Shown here: positions 46,235 through 59,720 of the stretch, piece by piece | Numbering within the stretch: position 1 is the first letter of the stretch | Layout of the letters: each line of letters starts with the position of its first letter | Assembly: GCA_964036665.1 (NCBI GenBank) | Contig: OZ038528.1 | Coordinates: 20,447,245-20,511,244, forward strand | Length of the DNA stretch: 64,000 nucleotides | Direction of reading: 5' to 3' | Source: Gordius sp. MW1 | Lineage: Eukaryota; Nematomorpha; Gordioida; Gordea; Gordiidae | Program-made: the position numbers and the translations under genes | Notes under the pieces: generated by a model | Database searches by the model: none | The model's input: only the letters and a program-made list of their open reading frames with translations | Told to the model about the DNA's origin: nothing

Positions 46235-49140
46235 TATCCAAAATTTAAAATTACCAGGGAGTGTATTTCTTTGATAATTTTGATAAAATTTAATCATTAT
46301 CATTTTTAAAAAACCATCTGGTATATAAAATTATGCTGCAACAGGTAGGATGAAGATTGATTTCCTTGATAATATGAGCCGCCCCCCCCCCTCCTTTACA
46401 TATTTAACATCTACCTTAGTAAGGTTAAGCACGCACCTTAATAAATCGATAAAGATTGCTCTTACTTTCACATCATGAAAATAAAGCTAGAATGACAAGG
46501 GTATAGGGGGCCATAAATTTTTTAGATTAAGGAATATTAAATTTCTCCCTTTTTTAACATGGTTCTTGCTCAGATCATAAAAATAATTTTATTTTATAGA
46601 TATGGTCTTCGCTAGTAGTAATACCGTGCCATTTGATTCCATTAACAATGGCCATTAATATTCATTAATACCTATACTCTAATTGATAACCCATTTTTTG
46701 GTTAATTGACTATAAAAATCCTCCAGGAAAAATATATCATAAAATTATTTTTTGGATCCTATAAAAATTCTATTTTTTGAGGTAACTCCATATTTTTATA
46801 GAATAAACATAATGTCTCTGAAGAATAGACTTATACAATTAATTTTATATGAGCCTCTTTTCAAAAATTAGTTGTTAGCCTTAGAAATTATAAATGTAAG
46901 TTTAAAAATTATTAATTATAATGTGTTTTAACAATAATTTATAATAATTTTAAACATTATGTTTTAAAAAAATAATATTTTTGTTAACCATTAAAATATT
47001 TTTAATCATGATAATTAAAATTTATACAAGACGCATTTTTTCATTCAAGTTTTTTTCCATTTTCAATACACGTTTTAATGAAGGAAATAACTTGTTTTGG
47101 AAAATTGCAATCAAAAAGTTTTTTTAATTCCAGTATTGTTTGTATTTAATTTAGTTTTTCAATGAATAAATATTTAATGTTCACATCTTTGAAGGATAAC
47201 ACTAATAATCTTCGGGTTTTTAATAATAAATAACAATCTACAATTTAAACTTGTGCTAAAAATAATAATTATATAATGCTTGCAATTTCTATTTCGACTG
47301 ATTACATTTTATATGAATTTTATTTACTCAAAAATACTAAACCATAAGAATATTTATATTTAAATCATGCAATTGAGAAATTGAACGATGAAACTAATAT
47401 TATATTTCAATTCCGCTAATTGCTAATATTTAAAATATTCCAATTTAACGAATTTTGCACCTATAAAAGTATTGATTTTAGTTCAATCACTTTGTCCCAA
47501 CCAGGTCAAATTAGCAATTAATTAATTTTTATTGATTTTTATGGCCCTAAGTTGAATCGTCAGAAGGTATTATTAACAGTTAAACGGCATTCTTTCACCT
47601 GGCTTCTCGCCAACTATGCGTTGAGGATTAATTTACCCTTGTCTTATCTCATCACTCACTTGTCAAATAAATGTGTCAACTTTTTAAGGTTAAAACCTAA
47701 ATGTAATTTGGATCAACAAAATGGAGATTAAGTGTTTATGGAGCAAATAAGTGCAAAAACAAACAAAGGAATTATTATGTATCCCCTATTTCAAATTTAT
47801 ATTATAGTTAATAAAAATTTTTTGCCACCTTAAGTTTTATGGTAGGTAGGGGATTATGCAACCTTAATTTAAAATTTATAACAAATTTAGTAAAATTATG
47901 GCTAAAATTTTAAAAATTTACGTTTTTGCCTGCTTAAATTTTTTTACTAAACCATTGGATCACTCTAATTTATAATAATGAATTTTTAAAATTTAAGTTT
48001 TGCTTTATTTCAAAATTTTATAGATAAAATAAATTAAAAAATTAAAATTAAAATTTGCATTTTATTATATTGCTGATTTGTCTGAGTATAGTTTGTTGTA
48101 ACTTATATTTTATTAATTTATGCAACAACAAGATTGATTTGATTAATAAAAGTTATGATTAAAATAGCCTCTCAATGAATTGAACACGGGCATAGACATT
48201 GTATTAACAAAATTAAGAGAAAAACTATTATTTTGCTTCTAAAAATTCTTGACTGCGCCCAACTTCGTTATACCTCTGAAAATAAATTCACTCTCTACAA
48301 AATAAGTAAAAAATTTTCCTTAAATTTATGCAAAATAGTTAGTTGATTTTGTTTAAATCTTCAATATAAAATTAAGGATTTCTTTGATGTTCACATCACT
48401 TTTTGGCAAATTTTTAATAATACAGTATTTACTTTAAAAATATCAAAGGCACACACTAGTGTGGAATTTACTTTACTTTAAAACACCCGCAACATTGAAT
48501 AAAAATAAAAAAATTACACTAATTGTAAGTTGTAAATCTATTATAAAATTCTTTAAAAGCTCATATTTGGATGCAATTAAAATTATTTTGAAATTAAAAT
48601 ATAATCAGGATTACATTTGCAAATACTATTTGCATTATTAGAATATATTTCTTTATATATTAATCGAATTTTCTGGCTTAATCGTGTAAAAACAATAAAA
48701 ATCGTAAACAAAATATAAGTAAGGGACATCTTATTTGTGTTATGGAATGAACATCGTCGCAGACATGTGTCGTTCTTTATAGGGTAATTAGCATAGGGTT
48801 GATCGTAAGGCAAGGATAGAAATCAATAAAAAAAATATAGCCAGCACTTAAGTTAATTACCTTTCCTCAGTTCAAAGAATTTTTTTACGAATTACCCAAT
48901 TTTATTATTTACAAAAAAATTTATTTCATGTTTGTCTAGTGTAAAATTTTATTTTATATGTAAAAAATTTCATTACTCCTAAATTAAATTTTATTTAATG
49001 CATCCTCACAGTCCCTGTGGATTTAATTTCATTAAGAAAACAACTGAAGTATTGATCGTTAAAATCGGGATAAAATTTTGTAATCAAATATTCTCTTAAC
49101 GCACTAAAACGATCGATTCAAGCAGTCTTAACCCATTCCT
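46235..49140. other. Long AT-rich stretch without a gene
   Basis: I found no coding exon, RNA or terminal repeats. A C run is at 46382-46391. Several short open frames are AT-driven and lack codon signature. It may hold the promoter and a leader exon of the Rab27 gene near its right end. Confidence 0.5.
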
Positions 49141-49679
49141 AATCATAGGGGAAGATGGTAAATCTCGAAAAAGGCATGCCACACCTTCAGGCCTGAAGTA
49201 AGTGATAATCCTATATTTTTTAATTATTTTGCTAAATATATTTAAAATATTATAAAAAAATGCTTAGCAATTAATATAAATTTATTTTTTAACACAGGGT
49301 ATATCCATTTTTACATGGTATATATCATTAGATTAGAGCAGACTTAACCCAATTTAATATATTAAAATTGTTTTTAATTAAGGCCAATTGAAGTGGCTTA
49401 TATTCATAACCTATTGAAGACTCTTCAAAAGGGATGAATCCTTCGTTTGTAAAATTCTTGGAAATTATGATTTTAAATTTTATTTTGTAATTAAACTCAA
49501 AACTTTATGCATATTTTTGGCGAAACAATTACACAATTTAGATACATTTTAACGGTAATAAATATTTTTTTTACTTAAAACAAAATTGGTAAAAGACAAT
49601 AGCCTATGTAAATAATTTCTAGAAGGCCCTCAGATCGTTTAACGGTCTTAGAAAACGGGCCCAGGCTTTCAAATTTCAG

Positions 49680-52600
49680 CGGCAATGGATCTGAAAGTCC
49701 TAATGCTACGGGTTCCTACGATTATTTGGTGAAATTTTTAGCCTTAGGTGATTCGGGCGTTGGTAAAACTAGTGTTCTATGTCGATACACGGAAGGCGTA
49801 TTCAATACACGATTCGTTACTACAGTCGGAATTGATTTTCGAGAAAAACGTGTGGTAAAAATCATTTTATGATCTTTTTTTTATTTAATATTAGGAAAAT
49901 GAATATGTCCCTTTAATCAACAATTTTTTTTTAAATATGACAATGCTTTGGGGCACAACTACAAACATTTTTGGGGATTTTTCAGTTTTTTACAGAAGTT
50001 CTAATGTTCTTTTATTGACCTTTTTTGGTTTGTATTTTACCATTTTAGCTAATTTTAAACCCATCACGTCATCTTTATGAGTTTGCAAAATTATTATTTA
50101 AAAGCTTGATATATATAGGATTTTTTTTGTCTTAAAATTTAGTATGATACGTCTATTATATATTATGAAATGAAAATTTAAATGCGTTCAATAACGCCTC
50201 TCCCGACCTCATCTTTCTACTGAGAGAAAGAAGGAGGATAAATACAAATACCTAAACAATATTATTTTCGTACCAGTAGTAGCTACGACCCTCGGTAACT
50301 TAGGTCCCGAGCCAATTCCTAAAACAAATTTCAAAATATATAACCTCCATTACTCACGATCCCAAAGAATACTTTTTTATCAGGCAAAAGATCACAATGG
50401 AAATCGTTAAATCCAACACGATATCCATACACGGATCAATGCCATCCGTTTAGTTATAGCGCGTTTTTATATTTTTTATTCGTGTATATCATAATTATAA
50501 TTATTTGTTTCTAATAATAAATTGATTCATTTAATTTATATTATGAAAAAATAAAAAAGTGGTCTCGTCCGGGATTTGAACCCGGGACCTCTCGCACCCT
50601 AAGCGAGAATCATACCCCTAGACCAACGAGACATATGCTTGACAAACAATAATAGGGCTTTATGTAACGAACCTATATATCAACACATTTACACATTTTC
50701 TTTTTAAGATTCAGAATGGTAAATTTTTTTTGCTAGAATCGTTTATCCTTAAGACTTAAACAAAAAGCAACAATAAAATTTCAGACTTTATAAATTAAAT
50801 ATTTTTAATGAATGAATTTTCTATTTTTGCGCAATGCCATTTAAGCATATAGTTTAATATATTTTCATGGGAGGAGAGGTCAAGAACGGGCAACTGCCCC
50901 CCTCTAAATCTTAATTGTTTTTTTAAATCATTAAATATTTAAAAATAAGTATCATAATTCTCTTTACATAAAATATTAATAAATTTTTGTGCCCCCCGCC
51001 CAATATAAATCCTCGCCACGTTCATTTATTAAAAGATTTGTTGCCATATTTAATATACATAAGTAAGAGTACATGAATTTAGATAATCGGGGGCAGGACC
51101 TTTGAAAACGATTTAGGGACGGGCAAATTATTAACCGTATTTTATTACATTTAAGTAATTTTTGAATTTAAAGAGGGGTAGTTAAGTTTCCCTCTTTACC
51201 TCCTCCTGGCTACGCCTACGTAAGCTTAGAAGGATTCAAATGGTTGTAAAACGACGAGTTTTTATAGATATTGACCATAATAGCATTAGGCGGAAGGAGA
51301 AGGTGCTAAGTCTATGACTGGATCAGAGACCAGATTTGCCCGGCCCGCTGCCCGAACCTGCCCGCCCGGCCCACGGGCCGGGCCGGGCAACTGTCGTAAA
51401 TTTTAATTTTCGGGCGGGCCCGGGCGGGCACCATAACAAGATTCGGGCAATTCGGGCTTAATTTTGTATGTATTATATTGTCTTTGTCTATATTTTGCCA
51501 CTTTTTTAAATGATTTCATAATGTTTGTAAATCCTAGTTCTCGTTTAAAAAAAAATGAAGCTAAAATTTTTAAAAAATATAACGATATTAGTGCTAAAAA
51601 TTGTAAAACACACCATTTCGGGCCGGGCAGTTCGGGCAGCTGGGATAATTCGGGCATTTCCGGGCGGACACATATAAGGGTTCGGGCGGGCAGATTTATT
51701 ATTAAATCGGGCCGGGCCGGGTTTGGGGAGAAAAATTCTAACAAATCTGACCTCTGGACTGGATAAATTATTTATAAAAAATAGATTTAATTAGTCAATT
51801 TTTAATATTAATGCAATTCGTTTTTTATTATGATTCACTATCACTATAGATATTCAGAGAAACAGGGCCCGATGGAATAACTACCCGTAATCACCGCGTC
51901 CATTTACAGCTGTGGGACACGGCTGGACAAGAGAGGTTTATATATATATATGGGAAATGTCAAAATATAACTTAATTCGTATTTGGCAAATATTTGAAAA
52001 AAATAATTAATTTTGTTATTTAAGTCTAATTTGGGGTTGTTTTAAATTAAAAATGTATGAAAAAAATTATTATAATTATGTACATAAACATAGATTTATT
52101 TGCGTGTAAATTTGGAATAAGGAATAAATTGTTCTTTTTAATTAGATGGATAAGTATATGGCTTAAAAAGTCAAAAAAAAATCCATTATGTCCTGGTAAT
52201 TTTATACATATTCTTACACGTTTGGCAAAAGTTTAATTAAGACTAAGTCCTAAACTTAACTTTATTAAAGCGGATTTTATTTAAATTTAATAAAAATTAG
52301 GGTTTAAAATATTTAATGAAATTTAAATTATTCCTTTTCATAGCTGAATTACAATTATTTCCGTCTTTGTTAATTGATTTTTGCATTTGCATTTTATATT
52401 TAAATATGTCCTTTAATTAGCGTAGAAGTATATTAACAAAGAAAATAGCCAAGGAGGCAGGGACGATAAGCCCCCTCCCGCTCTGGATTTTTTTAATCTG
52501 TATAGAATTTATTTTTGACATTTTAAAAATAACATTTATTTTGTCTCCTTTTTATTTAACTTATAGCGACATCCGTAGTAGAAAGCCTCTTATTTTTGAG

Positions 52601-55600
52601 GCCAAATATAAATCAATAAAACTCATACTAATTATTATCAGGCAATACATAATAATATCAAAATTTCAAAAAAATTTTATTCAAATATATCGATTCTGGA
52701 TTCTGTAATTTATTCATATGACTCAGTTGTGTAATATATTTAAACGCTCGATTAGATTTCGCAGCTTAACAGTGGCCTTTTTTCGTGACGCCATGGGTTT
52801 CTTACTCATATTCGATCTCACGAATGAGCTCTCCTTTCAAAACATCCGCAATTGGATTGATCAGCTCAAAACTCACGCTTATTGCGAACAACCCGACATA
52901 GTGCTATGCGGTAAACAACTCAATTCCTTTTAAAAAAAGTTAAAAATTTTGAGATCCATCTTGAAAGTTTTATAGATGGTTAGGAAAATGCTTATAATGT
53001 AATGGTATCGACTATGACTTATAAATCTAATTTGATTTAAGAGTATAATCATTATAATTTTTATAAACTTGAGCCTTTTAAAATTAAAATATAAGAATAA
53101 GGATAAAATATGAATAATCTACAAAAACTTATTTTTTATAATGAATTCTGTTCAATTTATATGGTTTGAGAATTTCTTATTCCTATATTAGTCAAAATGG
53201 ATTGTTAATGTTATAAGATTGGATTAATGGCCAACACAATCCATCGCTACAGTCGAAACTTCTTAATCGCAAATCGGATTATCGCAAAAATCTTTTAATC
53301 GCGAAGTTAACCGCCATTTTGTTTTTTTAAACGATAATATTAACAAAAACATCGTTTAATGACAAATCGTAGTACAATATCGGATATTCACAAACATTTT
53401 CGAGTCCTTAAATCAACCAGATAATTATATAAAATATCGTTTTATTGCGTAAGAAATGAATATTTAATATAATGTACATATATACTTTTATTTCCATCGT
53501 TTAATCGCGAAATATCGGTTGATCGCGAAATTTTTTTTCAGGCCCAAGGCCTTGCAATTAAACGGTTTTGACTGTAACTAAAAACTACTTAGATTATCAA
53601 GATGACGTCCGTTCTTAACAACACTTTTATATGTGTGATTTTAAAAGAGTTGAGCAATTTATTTGTCTATTAAACGCATTTCCCCCCCCCCCCCCCCCAT
53701 TAATCCCTCTTAAATTTATAGTTTTTTCATAATTCGACACGACATTTGGGAGAAAGTTGGAGGTATTATGAGGTATCTCTACGTTGCGGTATACCTTGGT
53801 GACGAATGACATTACTTAATCTTCATTAATTTCTCGATAATTATCTAATCGATCACTAGACCCATCACTGACCTATTATATTTTTTTTAATTGAAAATAC
53901 CGTTCTTACTCAAAATATAGAGCGCGTGACTGCTCTTAATTATCGCCTCGCATGCCATGACACGATGGTTAATTCAATTTGTTGCTGATATATATGTGGA
54001 AAATGATCGGTTTTATTTTCTATTTACTTTCATTAATTTTTCATTATTTTGAAAAAAATAGCATTATATTCGTGAGGGATGGGTAAACATTCAGCAGTGA
54101 TACCATTAGTTTTGTAATTTTTTTGGATTATTAACTAATTTTAATTTTTTTTATATCTATTTAACGAATTTATTATTGAAATTAGGAATTCATAACTTGT
54201 TTGAATTAAAGGAAGGGAGGCAAAAGGCTGTTGTACCCTTTTTAGCCGCCATATTGAAATATGCAAGGGAATTTGAGTTATAGACTAAGTGATTCCTCGA
54301 CACTTTTCAAAGAGTTATTAGAAATACCAAACCTTATGCTTCCCCTGCTTTAAATCCTAACTACGACTATATTAGATAATGACGATGTACCTCAATAATT
54401 GATCCTTAAGACTTAACAATATTCATACGTTGCTATTAAAATATCTTAGCTCAAGGAACCTTTAATGCTACGAAAAATGCAATCTATTATAATATGTGAT
54501 ATCAACCTAATTATTATGCGGCTTTAATTTATCCAGTGTCTGTTTTACGCTCTCGTTTTTGCAATTATAATTAAGGTGTCTGGTTTTTATGGCAAACCAG
54601 TGTCGAGTAATAATGCGGCCACCACGTGCCACAACCAATATGTGTTCCAGATGGGATGGTATGGGAGGGCTCAAACTTAGATGGACCATACATATACCAT
54701 GTAATAATGGGGGGGGGGGGGGGGGTAAGGTTATTGCGCTAAGCAATGTGCAATTGGCAATGTCATTAATTATTAATGCCATTAATTTAGTCGACATCCT
54801 GTGCTTAAGCTATGCGCTTGTCCCCAAATCCACAGCAAAAAAAAAATTGTCGCACTTAACGTCTTTTTGGCTTTTGCCTCGGCATGCATCTTGTTCATCA
54901 ACGTAATGGGTGTTAGTCTTGTCCTCACATTTAGCTTAAATCCTATGAAAACTGGTAGAAGGAGCTAGAGTAAACGGCAATAAATATTAAATATGTTGCT
55001 ACGCTCTATATAATTAATTGTTTTGAACTTCGATACTTTAGCGAATGTAATTAATTGCGAATGCATATATGGGGGGGGGGGGGGCGGTGATTTACAGCTA
55101 AACATATAAACCAAGTGTTTTTAATCAAGTGGAAAGCGAGTTATACGCCTTTTTATCCTACTTAGGATTTAATTATTAAAATAAAATTAAAAATTTTGGA
55201 ATTTACAAGGAATTTTGGTTTATATTTATTCGTTTTACGAGAAGGTTTAATAAAGAAACTGTAAACCGACTACAATTATATGATTTGTAAATATAGGGGT
55301 CCTCATCGTTTAAACTGGAAGGGGGAAGACAGCTCGCAAATAAAAAACTGTAAAGTCACTTTTTTCAACCCGAACCCGACCCGACCCGAAATTTTTAAAT
55401 TTTTTAACCCGAACCCGACTTGACCCAAAAGCATTTTAAATTTTTACTCTGTAAAAAAATTAAAATCTTGTCTGACTTTTCTATGTAATCTTTGATTTAG
55501 TATTTCTTGTAGACCAACAAAATATTTGTATTTATATCTAAGATCCCTCCTTTCAGTTTTTTATTAAGCAGGAACCAATTATAAATTACAGATCCTCCAA

Positions 55601-57354
55601 TTATTATTGTTATTTTACGGTGTGAAGAAATGTTTTCTAGCTTCACTAAAGAGTTTTAGTCTATCAATTTTTACCATTTTTAATTGTCACTTATTATAAA
55701 CATATCGCAAAGGCTAGTTATTTATATTCTTATATTTTAAGCTTTTCAATACATTTTTAGGTAATAAATGTGACCTTGAAAACCAACGTCGCGTTTCAGA
55801 CAAAGAAGCTCAAAAGCTAGCCGACGATTATAAGTAAATTAATATGATACGAAAAAGATATTGTTAAAAAATAATTTGATAAAATATAATTGTTTTTTTT
55901 CCATAAATACTGTAATTTAAGACCGCTAAAGTACTAATATATTCATTATATATAAACAAATTTATTTAATATTTTGCTATTAACCCGCTAGAGCATTCGT
56001 GGGGCACGGACCCCACGATAGTTATAAACTTAAATATAAAACGCGTTTAAAAGCGAATTGATCTGGCCTTTTCAGTAGTCTAATATTTTACCAAGAACTA
56101 AGTTTGAGGAAAATTTTATAACTTTTGGTCCATTACTTTTTAAAATATAGCATCATTTTGGCCACAGGGGTCCTGTGTACCCCAAGAATGCTCTCACCTA
56201 AGTTTTCTTCTGTTGGAAAAAATGTATGTATTTTTTTTGTTTGATGATATCTTTTACAATTTGTGTTTTTAATACATTTTGAACAATCTTTGAATAAAAA
56301 ATCACGTTTATTTTGATTTGGTATATGATGTCAAGAGGTAAAATGAGGGGAAGCTCTAAAATAACCAAAATAAAAATGGGGGTCCAGAAAATCGTTAATA
56401 AGTTTTGTAATGTTGATTAGATTCATATCAAAATTTATACCATCGATCGTAAGACCTTTATAAACACATGTTTAAAATTTGAAAGGTCTAAAAAGAATAC
56501 TTTAAAAGTTATAAGAAGTTAAAAAATGGGGTTAAATATACCCCACGAATGCTCTCGCGTTCGGGATTTTCAGGAATGCTCTCGAGGGTTAAAGAGTTTT
56601 TGATCTTAAAAATATTATTTTAAAGCCTTCTCTGGCAACGGCACTATTAGATAAGATCGAAAAAAGTTAAATCCTTTAGTCGTTTATTTAAAATAATATA
56701 TTTTTCGTTGCTTTTGATTTTTATCTAAATAGCCTTAAAGTTTACGTATCATGAAAAAGTTTAGCTAAATCTAATATCGAAACTAGGCAAGATTATTTAA
56801 GGAAAACAGATATAACTTCGTGTATATGTTTCGAGAGAATATTTGTTATTAAACTAAAAATAATTAGATAAAAGCAAATGTTGCCTTTATAAAGGAAAGT
56901 TAATGCTTAGCATTTATTGTCACAAAATATATGGGACAAGTCTGGCGGAATTTGAAAAATACATAGATCTTGTCCCATTTTTTTCAATTTGCATTAATTA
57001 TTTTTTTGTTGATGGGGCAACTGACCCTCTTTCCCCCCCCCCCCCGATTGCTATGCCCTTGATAAAATCTCGAGATAGACATATAGCCATTAAATATTTA
57101 CACATTACGTTAGCATGCCTTATTTCGAAACGAGCGCGGCAACCGGTCAAAACGTCGAACGTGCCTTCGAATGCCTGCTAGAGCTAGTGATGAAGCGAAT
57201 GGAAAAATCGATCGACCTGTCACTCAAATCTCGCGTTAGGATGGCAGCTTTAAAATCTCAGGACTCTCAATCCGTATCGGAAAGTGCTGCAACTAAAGAT
57301 ACTAACGTTCACAATGGAGTCTGGACAACTGGTCACAGAAAATGTAGATGTTAA
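49680..57354 (+). CDS. Rab27: Rab27-type small GTPase (5' end not resolved)
   Basis: Five exons join in phase: 49680-49854, 51850-51935, 52756-52910, 55761-55833 and 57114-57354. Rab27 proteins drive docking and secretion of lysosome-related organelles and dense granules at the plasma membrane through Slp and Slac2 effectors. Visible features: [19 protein letters not shown] (P loop), TTVGIDF (switch I), WDTAGQER (switch II), GNKCDLE (base recognition), ETSA, and the family block [17 protein letters not shown]. The end KCRC is a CXC prenylation motif. No in-frame ATG precedes YDYL in the first exon, so an upstream exon must supply the start. A GTAAGT donor at 49198 would join in phase to 49680 (reading KSRKRHATPSGLN), but no start codon is found there either. 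About 242 residues are seen, against about 220 in known Rab27. Confidence 0.93.
50561..50632 (-). tRNA. tRNA-Pro (anticodon AGG)
   Basis: The minus strand folds as a full 72-nt tRNA. The acceptor stem is GTCTCGT with ACGAGAC, and the discriminator base is C. The D arm has the A-box-like GGTCTAGGGGTATG. The anticodon stem CTCGC/GCGAG carries the loop TTAGGGT, so the anticodon is AGG. The T arm has the perfect B box GGTTCAAATCC. T runs (read on the minus strand) follow at once, as expected for Pol III termination. No intron and no genomic CCA. The gene lies antisense in the first Rab27 intron. Confidence 0.97.
50865..51222. repeat. Degenerate hAT-type MITE pieces in Rab27 intron
   Basis: CATGGGAGGAGAGG with a CCCCCC block near 50898, CCTCGCCACG near 51012, and TGGCTACGCCTACG near 51208 look like mutated termini of the G/C-run MITE family. 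Boundaries are not reliable. Confidence 0.45.
51324..51756. mobile_element. hAT MITE with perfect 8-bp TSD in Rab27 intron
   Basis: Begins CAGAGACCAGATTTGCCCGG and ends ACAAATCTGACCTCTG. The TSD GACTGGAT lies at 51316-51323 and 51757-51764. CGGGC-rich subterminal blocks surround an AT-rich centre. It lies only 85 bp before exon 51850. Confidence 0.92.
53250..53574. mobile_element. pogo/Tigger-like MITE with TA target in Rab27 intron
   Basis: The left end CAGTCGAAACTTCTTAATCG pairs imperfectly with the right end, which reads CAGTCAAAACCGTTTAATTG on the minus strand. TA lies on both sides (53248-53249 and 53575-53576). Inner ATCGC-type blocks also occur in inverted orientation. The 325-bp element is non-coding. 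CAGT ends with a TA target fit the pogo group of Tc1/mariner. Confidence 0.8.
55370..55435 (-). repeat. hAT subterminal repeat fragment
   Basis: AACCCGAACCCGACCCGACC and a second similar block are the inverse of the CGGGTT minisatellite of the element at 23749-24588. No termini or TSD were identified. Confidence 0.65.
55984..56588. mobile_element. piggyBac-like MITE with TTAA target in Rab27 intron
   Basis: CCCGCTAGAGCATTC at the left and GGAATGCTCTCGAGGG at the right are inverted repeats. TTAA lies exactly on both sides (55980-55983 and 56589-56592). CATTCGTGGGG, AAGAATGCTCTC and CACGAATGCTCTCGCG motifs recur inside. It has 605 bp and no coding capacity. The TTAA target is diagnostic of piggyBac-type transposition. 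Confidence 0.87.
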
Positions 57355-57395
57355 TTAGCCCTTCTTTCAGATGGATTTAACACCTTTCCTTTCCC

Positions 57396-57401
57396 AATAA
57401 A
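57396..57401 (+). terminator. Likely poly(A) signal of Rab27
   Basis: AATAAA lies about 42 bp after the stop codon, and further AATAA motifs follow. The spacing is short but normal for a compact 3' UTR. Confidence 0.6.
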
Positions 57402-58370
57402 ATAAATAATAACGTTCGTCCGATTGCTATATATGAATTTCCAAAGTCTAGAGGACTCTGGAGTTGTTACATACTTTGTGAATGTATACTTCTTATTATT
57501 GATGTTTTCTTCAAAAATATAGCGATTCACTGGAGTACATATTTTATTACCAGTAATTAGGCATAGTTACCAGCAGTCACTAGCTGGACTAGACTGCTCA
57601 AGCATAAGGCTATTTAATAGCTTGGAAGAAAGCTAACTCTCTAATTAAAGACACTGTTTGTCAATTTAAAGTTTCACCCCTAATGTCCATATCTCAATGA
57701 ACATGCACCAAATTAATGTTTTCTTCATCCATAGACAAATAATGGCGTTATATAAGAAGTATTATAAGAAAATTTTGCAAACAAACTCTGATAGAATAGT
57801 TTGGCAGTTAAGCTAGTTTGCAATCGCACCCTAAACTAAACTTATATCCTCCCTAACTATTTTTGTGACAGCCACTTTCAATGGGTAAATTATTATATTT
57901 TCGACAGATATCATTAAGTATATACAGGTAATATCTATAAAGAATCGTATAAATTAAGTATCGTGATTTGTAAACCTTTAACGAACAAATGCATAAATCC
58001 CAGATTGAATGATTATACCTCGTTTATAGCATGTTTATAGCCTGCCATATTTTATGAAATCGCGTTAAATTAAATATACGAAGGAAGTACATGACCATAT
58101 GTTCTAAATTGATATTGTTGTTTATGATTATTTAACACACTCGTTGTCTATAGCCTAATAATTGTATATGAATCTTAAGGCAATAAACATGGGTATTTAT
58201 TGTAATTGCCTTCAAATCGATGTCATAAATTTGAAATAGCCAGAGGGTCAAATCTTCTTTATATGACTAACCTAGGCTGGTGGTTTAGTCCCTTCTACAT
58301 TAATTTTCATTTATCTCTATATTTACATAGATCTTTCTTTATCTTGTGTATTTTCATATTGTGCTTTATT
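57402..58370. other. Spacer downstream of Rab27
   Basis: AT-rich. No coding segment or repeat boundary was recognised. Confidence 0.5.
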
Positions 58371-58374
58371 TTAT

Positions 58375-59720
58375 GATTCAAGGTAAGCTTGGGTCTTCCG
58401 CGTTTTCGTCTACCTGGGATATTTATTTTCACATTTTTTCCGACGTAGCTATCGCCTCTTCTCTTTGCATGGCCATATTATCTTAGCTATTGGTTACCAG
58501 TTTCTTTAGATGTTGTTACCAGATTTCTCCTTATTTCTTTCATTCATTTATGTTCCTTTTTTGCTTAATCCTAACATCCATCTTAGCATTATCATCTCCA
58601 AGAACGCTAGACGTTGTTCTTCCCTCTTACGTATAGCCCATGATTCCCAGCTATTCAGTATTGTTGGCGGAACTGTGCAAGTAAATTCTGTTAAATTTAA
58701 TGGTTATTTCCCTTTATTATTGGTCCTATAAGTTCCCATTCGCCTAATGAACATCGCTAATCTTCATCTGATCTAAACTATGTCTTCATGTACTAAGTCT
58801 TTACAATTTACCCTGAGACCACTTTCTTCCATAGAAATTACGCATTGATTTAAAGTATTCGCCAATATATGTTTACTTTTGCCACAGAGGATTATAACGT
58901 CTTTAAAGGTCGTTGCCCAGAGTTTTCGCCCAAATTCTTTGTGAAAATATTAATTATCATGATGAATAGGAATGGACTAAGAGCTGAACCTTGATGGACT
59001 CCAATGCTGATGGCAAAACCCTTTGTAATCAACACCGTAGTTCTTAAGAACGTTTTATTTTATGGTTCTGATATAAAATTCTGGCACCTTGTTTTCTTCA
59101 ATACATCTCTAAACTAATGTCCAAGGGACTTTATCAATTGTCTTTTTAGATCGATGAAACACATGTGCAAATCTACCTCCTTTTCTTTAAACCTTTCCAT
59201 TAATCCAAACCGTTTAGGGCATCTGCTGTAGACCTGTCAGGCAGAAATCTTAATTGATTGTCTCAAATTTTTACTAAACTTCTAGACCGTTTTTCGACCA
59301 CCTTTTCCCATACATATCACCTTTCATCTTGTATATCGGTATCCAAATTGAGATAGCGTATCTTCAGGCTCCATTCGAAAAAACTTTTTCCATCTCGGAC
59401 CTATACAACGTTAATCTTGACAATTTTAAAGCACAGCTAGATCGCCATAATTCTATCATTGATTTTTTTAAGTCCAATATGCTTTGTCGAGATTCCTCCC
59501 ATACTTTAATCTCGCCTTTCTATTCTGTGTTGTCCAAATGTTATTTATATCCGTCACCTATATATTTCGCCTTTTGGTCATTTTATTTAGTCTCCCGTCT
59601 ACAAGCAATGTCGATTTTTTGCCTCCTTAGAAACGTCAGCAATTCTCTGCTCATGCTCCCCGATCCATGACCGAAACTAAATCCTATGCAAAATAATGTC
59701 TTTAACCGCTTCCGTTTGAG
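58375..59720 (-). pseudogene. LINE reverse-transcriptase relic, RTE-like
   Basis: On the minus strand GFAISIGVHQGSALSPFLF (RT motif B) is readable near 58966-59020. A fingers segment RFLPDRSTADAL lies near 59215-59255, and VDLHMCFIDLKR-like motif A near 59150-59180. The catalytic YADD position is corrupted (reads ATTFKD near 58905). Several frameshifts occur. It belongs near the RTE group but differs from the 5.1-8.2 kb family. Confidence 0.75.

Noticed and set aside
49684..49731. ATG at 49684 as start codon of Rab27
   Set aside because: It is out of frame with the P loop and meets TGA after 15 codons.
53684..53698. C run with other homopolymer tracts (54709-54725, 55071-55084) as regulatory signals
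   Set aside because: Homopolymers are common near MITEs here, and their length may be unreliable in the assembly; no function can be supported.
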